A stretch of DNA of 64,000 nucleotides from Myxococcota bacterium. GTDB lineage: Bacteria > Myxococcota > XYA12-FULL-58-9 > JALHOP01. The notes below the pieces were generated by a model, which had not been told where the DNA came from, did not search any database, and saw nothing but the letters and a program-made list of their open reading frames with translations. This document shows positions 37,901-46,216 of the stretch, piece by piece (position 1 is the first letter of the stretch; every line of letters begins with the position of its first letter). A program made the position numbers and the translations under genes. The stretch spans positions 186,001 through 250,000 of the forward strand of contig JALHOP010000009.1 in assembly GCA_022842935.1 (NCBI GenBank), written 5' to 3'.

Positions 37901-40900
37901 GACGAAGGTAAGCGCCGAGGACAATTTTTTCCATTTGGGTGGTCACTCGCTGCTCGCTGCGCATGTGGTGTCGCGACTTGCTCGCGATCTCAAGGTCGCG
38001 GTGCCGATGCGCCGCATCTTCGAGTCGCCGACGGTGAAGCAGCTTGCCGCGGGTATCGAAGCGGCCAAAGGCGCGTCGACTCAGGTGCACTCCGTTCCCC
38101 GCGGTAGCGATCAGAGCACAGCACCGCTCACGCCGATGCAGATGCGCGTCTGGTTCGCCGAGCAGATGGACCCGGGAACAGCGGTGTTCAATCTCCCTTC
38201 GGCGTTTCGCATCAAGGGTAAGTTCGACGCCGAGGCTATGCAGAAGTCGTTGCAAGCTTTGGTGGACCGGCACTCCACGCTACGCACGCGGTTCGAGACC
38301 GTAGGCGACGCGCCTGTGCAGCGCATCGTCGAGCACTACACTCTCGAGGTTCCGCTCGCTGACTTGGTGAAGCTTCCACAAGCCGAGCGCGAAGCGACGA
38401 TGCTCGCCGACATGCAGCGCATGGCGGATACGCCGATCGATACCACCAAGGTTCCGATGGTGGTCACGAAGCTCTTTAGGCTCGCTGCCGACGAGCACGT
38501 GCTCTACTGGATGCCGCACCACGCGATCTGGGACGGCTGGTCGTTCGACGTTTTCCTCGAAGAGCTCGACCAAGCCTATACCGCGTTTGCCAAGAACGAA
38601 CCGCCCCCCTGGAAGGCCTTGACGGTGAGCTACGCCGACTTCGCGCGGTGGCAGACGGAACGACTCACGGGACCGGAGCTCACACGGCAGACCGAATACT
38701 GGAAGCGGTTGCTCAAGGCTCCACTCCCGACGCTCGAGCTCGCGACCGACAAGCCGCGCCCGGCCCAGTTTGACTTCGTTGGCCTCACCGAGCCGTTCCT
38801 CATGTCCAACGAGGAGGTCGATAACCTTACCGCGATGGCACGCCGGTACGACGCGACCTTATACATGACGCTGCTCGCTGGCTTCGCGGTGCTGTTGCAT
38901 CGTGTGTCGGAGGGCGACGACCTGGTCATCGGTACGCCGGTGCGCGGTCGCGGGTTGCCGGAGATCGACGGTCTCCTGGGATTTTTCGTCAACACACTCG
39001 CGTTGCGGCTCGACCTGTCCGGTAACCCAAGCTTCGGTGAGGTCCTGCATCGCGTTCGTGCCGTCGTGCTCGACGCGTTTAGCAATCAGGACATGCCGTT
39101 CGACGCCTTGGTCAAGGACCTCAACGTCGTCCGCGACCGCTCGCGCACGCCAGTCTACCAGTCGTTTTTCACTTTTCAGGATGTCCGTAATCGCGGAACG
39201 AGTTTTGGCGGTACGGGCTACGATCAGATCCACGTTCACGCCAAAGTGACTCCCACCGATTTGTCGTTCTGGGTGAAGCAGTTCGACCAGGGCATTGTTG
39301 GCGGTTTGGACTACGCGACCAGCATCTTCGACGGCAGTACGATGAAGCGTCTGCTCGACGAGCTGCGAACGCTTCTCGCGAGCGCTGCCGCGAGTCCCGA
39401 CACTCCCATCGGCAGACTCGAACTACTTCCGGCCGCGGAGCGAGCGCAGCTCGAGCGCTGGAACGCAACCGCGATGGAGTACCCGCAGACTCTCGCGCAT
39501 CAACTCGTCTTCGCGCAGGCGAAGAAGACGCCTGACTCCGTCGCCATCGTACAGGGCGACCAGAAGCTCACTTACGCGCAGCTCGCCGCCAAAGCGACCA
39601 AGCTCTCCGACGTCTTGGTCGCGGCTGGCGTCAAGGACGAGACGCTAGTCGGTATCCACCTCAATCGAACCATCGAGATGGTGGTGGCTATTTTGGGAGT
39701 GCAGCAGGCGGGTGGCGCCTACGTCCCGCTTGACCCCGCGTTTCCCGCGGAACGCTTGCAGTTCATGCTCGACGACTCGAAGGCACCGGTCGTCGTGACC
39801 GAGAGGGCGCTCGTCAGCACCTTCGCCAAGAGCGGTGCCAGGCAAATCCTCGTCGACGACCTAGAAAATGCGCCCCCCGCTAGTCGTACAGGCAGCGCGA
39901 AGCCCGACGCGCTTGCGTACGTTCTCTACACCTCGGGCTCGACTGGCAAACCCAAGGGTGTGGCTGTGTCGCATCGCGCCCTCGTGAACTTTCTTTCCAC
40001 GATGGAGCAGACGCCGGGTCTCGACGCGAGCGACGCGTTGCTTGCGGTGACGACGCTGTCATTCGACATCGCAGGGCTCGAGCTCTTTTTGCCGCTGACC
40101 ATTGGTGCGCGTATCGTCCTCGCGACCAAAGAGCAGGCGATGGATGGGCACGAGCTCGCTCGCCTGATCAGAGAGCACCAGGTTACGGTCATGCAAGCGA
40201 CACCGACGACCTGGCGTCTCCTATTGCAGACGGGATTCCAGCACGCGCGCTTCAAGGCTCTGTGTGGTGGCGAAGCGCTGTCTCCCGAGCTAGGTCGAGA
40301 GCTCGCCGGAAAGGTCGGCGAGCTATGGAACATGTACGGCCCGACCGAGACCACCATCTGGTCGACGTGTTCGCGAGTTCTGCCCGGCAGCGAGCGCATC
40401 AGTATTGGTAAGCCGATCGGCAACACCACCTGTTTCGTCGTCGACCCGCGCCGTGAGCTCGTGCCCATCGGTGTCCTCGGCGAGCTGTATATCGGTGGCG
40501 CTGGAGTCGCCCGCGAGTACTTGAATCGGCCTGACTTGACTGCCGAGCGTTTCGTGACCGTGAACGGCACCCGCGCCTATCGAACAGGCGATGTCGTGCG
40601 TTGGGAAGCGAGCGGCGAGCTTACCTACGTGCGGCGCAATGACACGCAGGTGAAGCTGCGCGGCTACCGTATCGAGCTCGGCGAAATCGAAAGTGCGCTC
40701 CGCACGCATCCCGACATTCAAGATGCGGTCTGCATGGTCCGCGAAGACAGGCAAGACGATGCTCGTCTCGTGGGATATTTGGTGAGCAACCGCGAGATTG
40801 CCGCCGAGGAGCTACGCGTCCATCTCGGGAAGACATTGCCCGAGTACATGCAGCCTCAGGTCTACGCCCGGCTCGATGCCTTCCCGCTGACGCCAAACAA

Positions 40901-43900
40901 CAAGGTCGACCGCAAGCGACTCCCGGCTCCGAGTGGCTTCGTTGAAGAGCCTCGTATGCACATCGAGCCAGCGACTCCGCTCGAACACCAGATAGCCGCG
41001 ATCTTCGGCGATATCCTCGGTCTAAAGCAGGTCAGCGCTACCGAGAACTTTTTCCACATGGGCGGACACTCGTTGCTCGCCGCGCACGTCGTGTCGCGAC
41101 TGAACCGCGACTTGAAGATCGCTGTCCCCATGCGCCGCATCTTCGACGCACCCACGGTACAGCAGCTTGCCGCGACTATCTCCGGCGAGGGCGCGGACAT
41201 CGTCAAAGCCACGTCGATCGCGCGCGCCAAGGACCAAGAGCTCGCGCCGCTCACAGCGATGCAGCAGCGTATCTGGTTCGTCGAGCAGATGGCCGCCGGC
41301 ACTACCGTCTACAACCTGCCGCTCGTCCTCCGCCTGCGCGGCGAGTTCAACGCAAACGCCATGCAGAAGGCGCTTCAGGCGCTGGTTGACCGACAGCCGT
41401 CGCTGCGCACCACCCTCGCCTGGGTCGATGGTGTCCCGATGCAACGCGTTGCTCCGACGTTGAGCGTCGATGCTCCGATCGTTGACCTTTCTGGGATGCC
41501 GGCGCCGCAGGCCGAAGCCACGATGGTTTCCGAGATGCACTCTATCGCCAACGTCCCGCTCGACATTACGAAGGCGCCGTTGTTCAGCACCAAGATGTAC
41601 AAGCTCGGCTCCGTCGATCACGTCCTGTTTTGGATGCCTCACCATCTCATCTGGGATGGATGGTCTTTCGACATTTTTCTCGCCGAGCTCGACCAAGCAT
41701 ACACAGCGCTCGCCAAAGGCAAAGAGCCGAATTGGAAACCGCTGCCGGTCTCCTATGTCGACTTCACCCATTGGCACCGTGACCGCTTGGGCGGACCCGA
41801 GCTCGCTCAGCAGACGGAGTACTGGAAGCGGACGCTGAAGGCTCCGCTACCAGTCCTCGAGCTCGCGGTCGATAAGGCGCGCCCGGCGACCTTCGACTTC
41901 ATCGGCCTTACCGAAGAGTTCGAGATGTCCTCGGACGCGGTCGACAGTCTCGTGCGCATGGCGCGTAAGTACGACGCGACGCTCTACATGACTCTCCTTG
42001 CGGCGTTCGCGGTGCTGCTGCATCGTTTGAGCGGCGCTGACGATGTGGTCGTGGGTACGCCTGTGCGCGGCCGCGGAACTCCTGAGCTCGACGACGTCCT
42101 CGGTTTCTTCGTGAACACGCTTGCGCTTCGTGTGGACCTTTCCGGCGAGCCCACCTTCGGCGAGGTTTTGCGTCGAACTCGCAACGTCGTGCTTGACGCC
42201 TTCAGCAATCAGGACATGCCCTTCGACGCGCTGGTGAAAGACCTCGATGTGAAGCGCGACAATAGCCGGACGCCGGTTTATCAGTCGTTCTTCACCTTTC
42301 AAGATGTTCGCAATCGCGGCGTGAGTTTCGGTGGCACACCGTACGAACAGGTCCACGTGCATACCAAGGCAACGCCGACCGACCTGTCGTTCTGGGTGAA
42401 ACAAGAAGAGAACGGCATCGTCGGTGGGATCGACTACGCGAGCAGCCTCTACGAAGGGTCGACCATCGCGCGCATGCTAGACGGCTTGCAGGTCTTGCTC
42501 GCGAGCGTCGCTGCTGAGCCCGAAAAGGAAATTGGTCGTCTCGACATCGTGCCTAAGGCCGAGCGCCAGCAGCTCGAGCGCTGGAACGCGACGAAGATGG
42601 ACTACCCGCGCGCGCTCGCTCACCAGTTGGTGTTCGCACAAGCTCAGCGAACCCCGGACGCCGTCGCGATAAGTCAGGGTGCAGAGCAGCTCACGTACGC
42701 CCAACTCACCGAGCGCGTGAAGATGGTCGCCGATGTGCTGGCCGTGACTGGGGTGCAGCACGAAACGCTCGTGGGGGTTCACCTCAATCGTACGATCGAC
42801 ATGGTCGTGGCCATCTTGGCGGTACACGAGGCTGGTGGCGCCTACGTGCCACTCGATCCGGCGTTCCCTGCCGAGCGCCTGCAGTTCATGGTCCAAGACT
42901 CGAAGGCGCAGGTCGTCATCACCGAGAAGGCGCTCGGAGGGACCTTTGCTCAGTCGGGCGCGAAACAGGTCATGATGGACGATCTGCCAACTGTCTCGCC
43001 CGTTCGGCGGCAGACCCGCGACGATCCCGAGACCCTCGCCTACGTACTCTACACGTCGGGCTCCACCGGCAAGCCGAAGGGCGTTGCAGTTCCGCATCGT
43101 GCTCTCGTGAACTTCTTGAGCTCCATGCAGAAGACGCCGGGACTCAAGGCGGGCGACCGGCTGCTTGCTGTGACCACGCTATCGTTCGACATCGCTGGCC
43201 TCGAGCTCTTCCTGCCGCTTACCGTGGGTGCTCGCGTCGTGCTCGCCACCAAAGAACAAGCTGGCGACGGAAGCGACCTCGCTCGCATCATCAGAGACGA
43301 TGCGATCAACGTCATGCAGGCTACGCCGACGACCTGGCGTCTTCTATTGCAGACCGGTTTCCAGAACCCACATTTCAAGGCGCTGTGTGGCGGTGAGGCG
43401 TTGCCCCCCGAGCTCGGCCGCGAGCTCGCAAGCAAGGTCGGCGAGCTGTGGAACATGTACGGCCCGACTGAAACCACCATCTGGTCGACGTGCTCGCGCG
43501 TGCGCGCCGACAGCGAGCGCATCAGCATTGGCAAACCCATTGGCAACACGACCTGCTTCGTCGTCGATCCGCGGCGTGAAGTCTTGCCCATCGGCGCGAT
43601 TGGGGAGCTCTACATCGGCGGCGACGGAGTTGCCCGGGAGTACCTGAATCGCCCCGACCTCACTGCGGAGCGCTTCGTCACTATCGCCGGGACGCGCGTC
43701 TACCGCACGGGAGATCTGGTGCGATGGGAAGCGAATGGCGAGCTCACGTATATGCGCCGCAACGACACGCAGGTGAAAGTCCGCGGGTATCGCATCGAGC
43801 TCGGCGAGATCGAGAGCGCGCTGCGCGCGCACCCGGCGGCAGAAGACGCCGTCGCGAGCGTGCGCGAAGACTACCCTGGGGACGTCCGCCTCGTCGGATA

Positions 43901-44396
43901 TGTCATCCACAAGAAGGGCGCTCACGTGACCGACTCCGAGATGCGCAAGCACTTGCGCGCGACTCTGCCCGACTACATGGTCCCTCAGCACTTCGTGCAG
44001 CTCGATAGCTTCCCTCTCACACCCAACGGCAAGGTTGACCGCAAGCGCTTGCCGGCGCCGTTTGCGAACGCTTCGCTTGAAGAGCAGACGGTGGTACCGC
44101 CGGTGACCCCAAGCGAGAAGCTCGTCGCGGCTGCCTATGTCGAGGCGCTCTCGAACCCAAGGGTTGGTCTGCACGACAACTTCTTCGAGCTCGGTGGGCA
44201 CTCTCTGCTTTGCCTCACAGTCATCGCTCGCATCGAAAAAGAGACCGGCAAACGCTTGAGCCCGCGGGTCGTTTTGCGCGACTCTCTGCAGCAGGTCGCT
44301 GCGGCTCTCGACAGCATGGCTGCCGAGTCGGTTGTTGCGCCTTCGGAGAACAATGCGTCGCGCAAGGGCCTATTCGGAAAGCTCTTCGGTCGCTGA
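34950..44396 (+). CDS. Three-module NRPS: (C-A-PCP)x3, no thioesterase
   Basis: The 3148-residue protein has three complete elongation modules. Condensation motifs are intact: HHVVCDG (154-160), HHAIWDG (from 1190) and HHLIWDG (from 2231). Adenylation P-loops (YTSGSTGKPKG) lie near 620, 1662 and 2702. Carrier serines are S1000, S2041 and S3085. The hand-read code is the same in all three adenylation domains, DILQLGMIWK (last K inferred at the NNK/NGK VDRK motif); it differs at one position from the glycine code DILQLGLIWK. No epimerase, methyltransferase, cyclisation or thioesterase domain is present; the protein ends about 60 residues after the last carrier domain in a basic tail. Modules 2 and 3 are much more alike than either is to module 1. 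The first condensation domain resembles those that follow aminotransferase modules. Confidence 0.93.
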   Translation: MSGPKLEAVDFDPFAGAELVSTGASTEAQRELWTASQLGDDASCAFNESVSLVLEGTLDVEAMNLALGDLTQRHESLRMTFAPDGASFVVAQSVSSAPRREDFSGKGASEREAALAKLKVAEVETAFDLGTGPLCRFVLITMAPDRHVLIITAHHVVCDGWSLAVMLADLGKLYTARKNKTEHTAKPVRFSDYAAAQAAYEKSPDYAADEAFWMKQFSVQPDPLELPLDRARPKVKTYASRRIDHVLDAQLVDAVKKLGSKSSTSFFTTLLAGFGALLHRLTHQDEVVIAIPSAGQSATGMLELVGHCVNALPLRFATQRAEPAATLLSRVRGVMLDAVEHQRLTFGSLVKKLGVTRDPSRLPLVSVLFNVDQAIDGDKLGFAGLRASFASNPRHYENFEIFINAAEYRGVLTLECQYNTDLFDDATIRRWLASYETMLRDWTAHADRTVGALDIGAKLTRDETQSEFPLVEAHALVFAQADRTPNAVAVVQGSRKLTYKELADRARSLADVLVESGVGDETIVGIHLNRTPEMVVAVLAVQEAGGAYVPLDPAFPAERLQFMIADSKAPVVITESALAHTFVDVGVKQLLVDKLEAKPPKLDRPKRNRPEALAYVLYTSGSTGKPKGVAVPHRALVNFLVSMQKEPGLKATDRLLAVTTLSFDIAGLELFLPLITGARVVLATKEQTTDGAELVRLINDEGVTYMQATPSTWRLLLATGWTGNPAFTALCGGEAVSPELARDVGSKVGALWNMYGPTETTIWSTCAKLAPNLARVTLGPPIANTRLYVLDADRQPVLPGIVGELYIAGDGVAREYLGRPDLTAERFLAVNGERAYRTGDLVRRHANGHLEFIGRADTQIKLRGFRIELGEIESAMRAHPDVDDAVAIVREDRQGDPRLVGYIVAKREIAADDMRHHLGKTLPEYMRPQVYVRLEAFPLTPNNKVDRKRLPAPSGEQESKRAHIEPQTELEKQVAAIFGDVLGMTKVSAEDNFFHLGGHSLLAAHVVSRLARDLKVAVPMRRIFESPTVKQLAAGIEAAKGASTQVHSVPRGSDQSTAPLTPMQMRVWFAEQMDPGTAVFNLPSAFRIKGKFDAEAMQKSLQALVDRHSTLRTRFETVGDAPVQRIVEHYTLEVPLADLVKLPQAEREATMLADMQRMADTPIDTTKVPMVVTKLFRLAADEHVLYWMPHHAIWDGWSFDVFLEELDQAYTAFAKNEPPPWKALTVSYADFARWQTERLTGPELTRQTEYWKRLLKAPLPTLELATDKPRPAQFDFVGLTEPFLMSNEEVDNLTAMARRYDATLYMTLLAGFAVLLHRVSEGDDLVIGTPVRGRGLPEIDGLLGFFVNTLALRLDLSGNPSFGEVLHRVRAVVLDAFSNQDMPFDALVKDLNVVRDRSRTPVYQSFFTFQDVRNRGTSFGGTGYDQIHVHAKVTPTDLSFWVKQFDQGIVGGLDYATSIFDGSTMKRLLDELRTLLASAAASPDTPIGRLELLPAAERAQLERWNATAMEYPQTLAHQLVFAQAKKTPDSVAIVQGDQKLTYAQLAAKATKLSDVLVAAGVKDETLVGIHLNRTIEMVVAILGVQQAGGAYVPLDPAFPAERLQFMLDDSKAPVVVTERALVSTFAKSGARQILVDDLENAPPASRTGSAKPDALAYVLYTSGSTGKPKGVAVSHRALVNFLSTMEQTPGLDASDALLAVTTLSFDIAGLELFLPLTIGARIVLATKEQAMDGHELARLIREHQVTVMQATPTTWRLLLQTGFQHARFKALCGGEALSPELGRELAGKVGELWNMYGPTETTIWSTCSRVLPGSERISIGKPIGNTTCFVVDPRRELVPIGVLGELYIGGAGVAREYLNRPDLTAERFVTVNGTRAYRTGDVVRWEASGELTYVRRNDTQVKLRGYRIELGEIESALRTHPDIQDAVCMVREDRQDDARLVGYLVSNREIAAEELRVHLGKTLPEYMQPQVYARLDAFPLTPNNKVDRKRLPAPSGFVEEPRMHIEPATPLEHQIAAIFGDILGLKQVSATENFFHMGGHSLLAAHVVSRLNRDLKIAVPMRRIFDAPTVQQLAATISGEGADIVKATSIARAKDQELAPLTAMQQRIWFVEQMAAGTTVYNLPLVLRLRGEFNANAMQKALQALVDRQPSLRTTLAWVDGVPMQRVAPTLSVDAPIVDLSGMPAPQAEATMVSEMHSIANVPLDITKAPLFSTKMYKLGSVDHVLFWMPHHLIWDGWSFDIFLAELDQAYTALAKGKEPNWKPLPVSYVDFTHWHRDRLGGPELAQQTEYWKRTLKAPLPVLELAVDKARPATFDFIGLTEEFEMSSDAVDSLVRMARKYDATLYMTLLAAFAVLLHRLSGADDVVVGTPVRGRGTPELDDVLGFFVNTLALRVDLSGEPTFGEVLRRTRNVVLDAFSNQDMPFDALVKDLDVKRDNSRTPVYQSFFTFQDVRNRGVSFGGTPYEQVHVHTKATPTDLSFWVKQEENGIVGGIDYASSLYEGSTIARMLDGLQVLLASVAAEPEKEIGRLDIVPKAERQQLERWNATKMDYPRALAHQLVFAQAQRTPDAVAISQGAEQLTYAQLTERVKMVADVLAVTGVQHETLVGVHLNRTIDMVVAILAVHEAGGAYVPLDPAFPAERLQFMVQDSKAQVVITEKALGGTFAQSGAKQVMMDDLPTVSPVRRQTRDDPETLAYVLYTSGSTGKPKGVAVPHRALVNFLSSMQKTPGLKAGDRLLAVTTLSFDIAGLELFLPLTVGARVVLATKEQAGDGSDLARIIRDDAINVMQATPTTWRLLLQTGFQNPHFKALCGGEALPPELGRELASKVGELWNMYGPTETTIWSTCSRVRADSERISIGKPIGNTTCFVVDPRREVLPIGAIGELYIGGDGVAREYLNRPDLTAERFVTIAGTRVYRTGDLVRWEANGELTYMRRNDTQVKVRGYRIELGEIESALRAHPAAEDAVASVREDYPGDVRLVGYVIHKKGAHVTDSEMRKHLRATLPDYMVPQHFVQLDSFPLTPNGKVDRKRLPAPFANASLEEQTVVPPVTPSEKLVAAAYVEALSNPRVGLHDNFFELGGHSLLCLTVIARIEKETGKRLSPRVVLRDSLQQVAAALDSMAAESVVAPSENNASRKGLFGKLFGR

Positions 44397-44408
44397 CGGC
44401 GCCGACGG

Positions 44409-45173
44409 ATGAATCCAACCTTTTTTGGCCCGTCCGAAAAGCAACTCTACGGCGTTTATCACCCGCCCCGTGCCGCGCCCCGCGACGTTGGTATCCTTCT
44501 TTGCTATCCCGCCCCTCAGGAGTACATGCGTACGCACTGGGCGATGCGCCGGCTCGCTACCATGTTGGCGCAGCGTGGCTTCCATGTGCTGCGCTTCGAC
44601 TACTCGTGCACGGGGGATTCCGCGGGCGACAGTCATGAGGCGGCGTTAGCGCAATGGCGCCTCGATATCGGACTCGCCACCGCGGAGCTCAAGGACATGT
44701 CGGGAGTCAACCACGTCTCGGTCGTTGGTCTCCGCTTGGGCGCAACCCTCGCCGCGCAGGCGACCGCAGAAGGTGTCACCGTTCGCGACCTGGTCTTGTG
44801 GGAACCGGTCGTCAAGGGTGACGCTTACCTGGAGGGGCTCGTCGCTGTTGGCGTTCGCAAGTTCGCGCGGTTGCTCTACCACGCGCGAGCGCAAGCGGAT
44901 GAGCTCGTCGGCTTCCCGTTCCCCGAGAGCCTCGCGCGCGACACGCGTGCCCTCGACCTCCTCGCTGCTCAACCCAAGGCCAAACGAACCATCCTGGTGA
45001 CGACCGAAGAACGCCCAGAGCACCTCCTGCTCATCGAGCGTCTGACTGCGGCCGGTCTTGCCGCCAAGCGCGCCGAGGTGCGACAGGAGGTCGGCGGACC
45101 CATGCCCAGCGACGCTGCACTCTTGTCGACCGCTGCGCTCCAGACAATCGTGCGTTCTCTCGAGGAGCCATGA
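44409..45173 (+). CDS. Alpha/beta hydrolase, NRPS-linked, exosortase-hydrolase-2-like
   Basis: The 254-residue protein begins 12 bases after the NRPS stop and overlaps the next hydrolase gene by four. It has an alpha/beta hydrolase core: FHVLRFDYSCTGDS, then the nucleophile-elbow strand VVGLRLGATLA, where the usual GxSxG serine position is Arg. This GLRLG form resembles proteins found with exosortase systems. There is no signal peptide. Position suggests a role in releasing or editing the peptide, but the missing Ser means ordinary thioesterase chemistry is not assured. It could instead be a structural or accessory partner of the following hydrolase. Confidence 0.75.
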   Translation: MNPTFFGPSEKQLYGVYHPPRAAPRDVGILLCYPAPQEYMRTHWAMRRLATMLAQRGFHVLRFDYSCTGDSAGDSHEAALAQWRLDIGLATAELKDMSGVNHVSVVGLRLGATLAAQATAEGVTVRDLVLWEPVVKGDAYLEGLVAVGVRKFARLLYHARAQADELVGFPFPESLARDTRALDLLAAQPKAKRTILVTTEERPEHLLLIERLTAAGLAAKRAEVRQEVGGPMPSDAALLSTAALQTIVRSLEEP

Positions 45174-46057
45174 CCGCAGCCGAACCCTCCGTGCCAAGAA
45201 CAGGAGCGTCGTCCTACCGCGAGAGGGCGATGCGCTTCGGCGCCCATGGTGGCCTAGCCGGGGTGCTCACCGAGCCGGCGCTCGATAGGAGTATCGCTGG
45301 GGCGCCCGTGGTCGTCCTAACGAACGTGGGCTTGAACCACCACGTCGGCCCGTTCCGCCTTTGGGTTGAGCTCGCGCGGAAGCTCGCCAGCGCCGGTTTC
45401 GCGGTCCTTCGCTTCGACAGCGCAGGCCTTGGCGACAGCGAGCCGCGGCGCGAGACCATTTCCGACATCGAGCGCGCAGTACTCGATCTCAACGACGCGG
45501 CGGCGATGCTTGGTGAGCGTATCGGCGCGACCCGCTTCGTGCCGATGGCGTTGTGCTCGGGTGTCGACGCTGCACACCGCTTTAGCATCCGTAACGCCAG
45601 CGTTGCCGGGGCGGTCTTCCTCGACGGATATGCCTACCGCACGACGGGTTTTCGTCTCCGCTACCTCACGCGACGGTGGCTGCAGTTCGCCCGCTGGCGC
45701 CGCTTTATCAGGCGCCGCTGGATTTACAACTACGCCGCGGCAACCAAGGGTGTGCGTGAGACGGGTGAAGTCGACGAGATCTTCGTGCGCTCGTACCCGC
45801 CGCTTGCGGACCTCGCCAAGGACTTCGACTCCATGGTGGCGCGCGGTACGAAGCTCTTCTTCGGTTTCACCGGCGAGGTGGACCATAGCTACAACGGCGA
45901 GAGGCAACTCTTCGAGATGTTCCCGAACCTCAGGTCCTCTCAAGCGGTGAGCAACGCCTACTATCACGCCGCTGACCACCTGTTTTCGTTCGCCCGCGAC
46001 CGGCGCTTGCTCCTCGAACATTTGACGTCCTGGATGAGCACGAGCTTCGGCAAGTAG
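45170..46057 (+). CDS. Alpha/beta hydrolase, NRPS-linked, Cys at nucleophile elbow
   Basis: The 295-residue protein overlaps the preceding gene (ATGA). The core reads FAVLRFDSAGLGDSEPR, then the elbow MALCSGVDAA, in which the residue at the GxSxG nucleophile position is Cys (A-L-C-S-G). The later acidic residue and His of a triad may be in FTGEVDHSYN and NAYYHAADHL. Cysteine-nucleophile hydrolases exist among NRPS/PKS thioesterases, and this gene is the better candidate for chain release. It is the last gene of the operon, followed by a terminator. Resemblance to exosortase-associated hydrolases is an alternative family label. Confidence 0.75.
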   Translation: MTAAEPSVPRTGASSYRERAMRFGAHGGLAGVLTEPALDRSIAGAPVVVLTNVGLNHHVGPFRLWVELARKLASAGFAVLRFDSAGLGDSEPRRETISDIERAVLDLNDAAAMLGERIGATRFVPMALCSGVDAAHRFSIRNASVAGAVFLDGYAYRTTGFRLRYLTRRWLQFARWRRFIRRRWIYNYAAATKGVRETGEVDEIFVRSYPPLADLAKDFDSMVARGTKLFFGFTGEVDHSYNGERQLFEMFPNLRSSQAVSNAYYHAADHLFSFARDRRLLLEHLTSWMSTSFGK

Positions 46058-46069
46058 ACGAAAGAAAGA

Positions 46070-46100
46070 AAGCCCGCCGCGCACAGCGCCCGGCGGGCTT
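46070..46100. terminator. Bidirectional intrinsic terminator
   Basis: A perfect 10-base inverted repeat (AAGCCCGCCG at 46070-46079, CGGCGGGCTT at 46091-46100) with an 11-base loop lies between two convergent genes. Read on the minus strand it is followed by a T-rich run (CTTTCTTTCTTTC), so it is strongest for the BON gene; it also fits the end of the NRPS operon. Confidence 0.75.
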
Positions 46101-46216
46101 CCTAAATCACGCTGACGGGCTCGAACATCGACCCGTTGATTTCATTCACGCACCGTCACGTACGGCGCCGGATGAAGGCTGCGTACAGCCCCGCAAGACT
46201 CCTCGTCCGACCCTTC

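Noticed and set aside
44409-46057. Exosortase/PEP-CTERM system based on resemblance of the two hydrolases
   Set aside because: No exosortase, PEP-CTERM substrate or polysaccharide genes are present; the operon link is to the NRPS.
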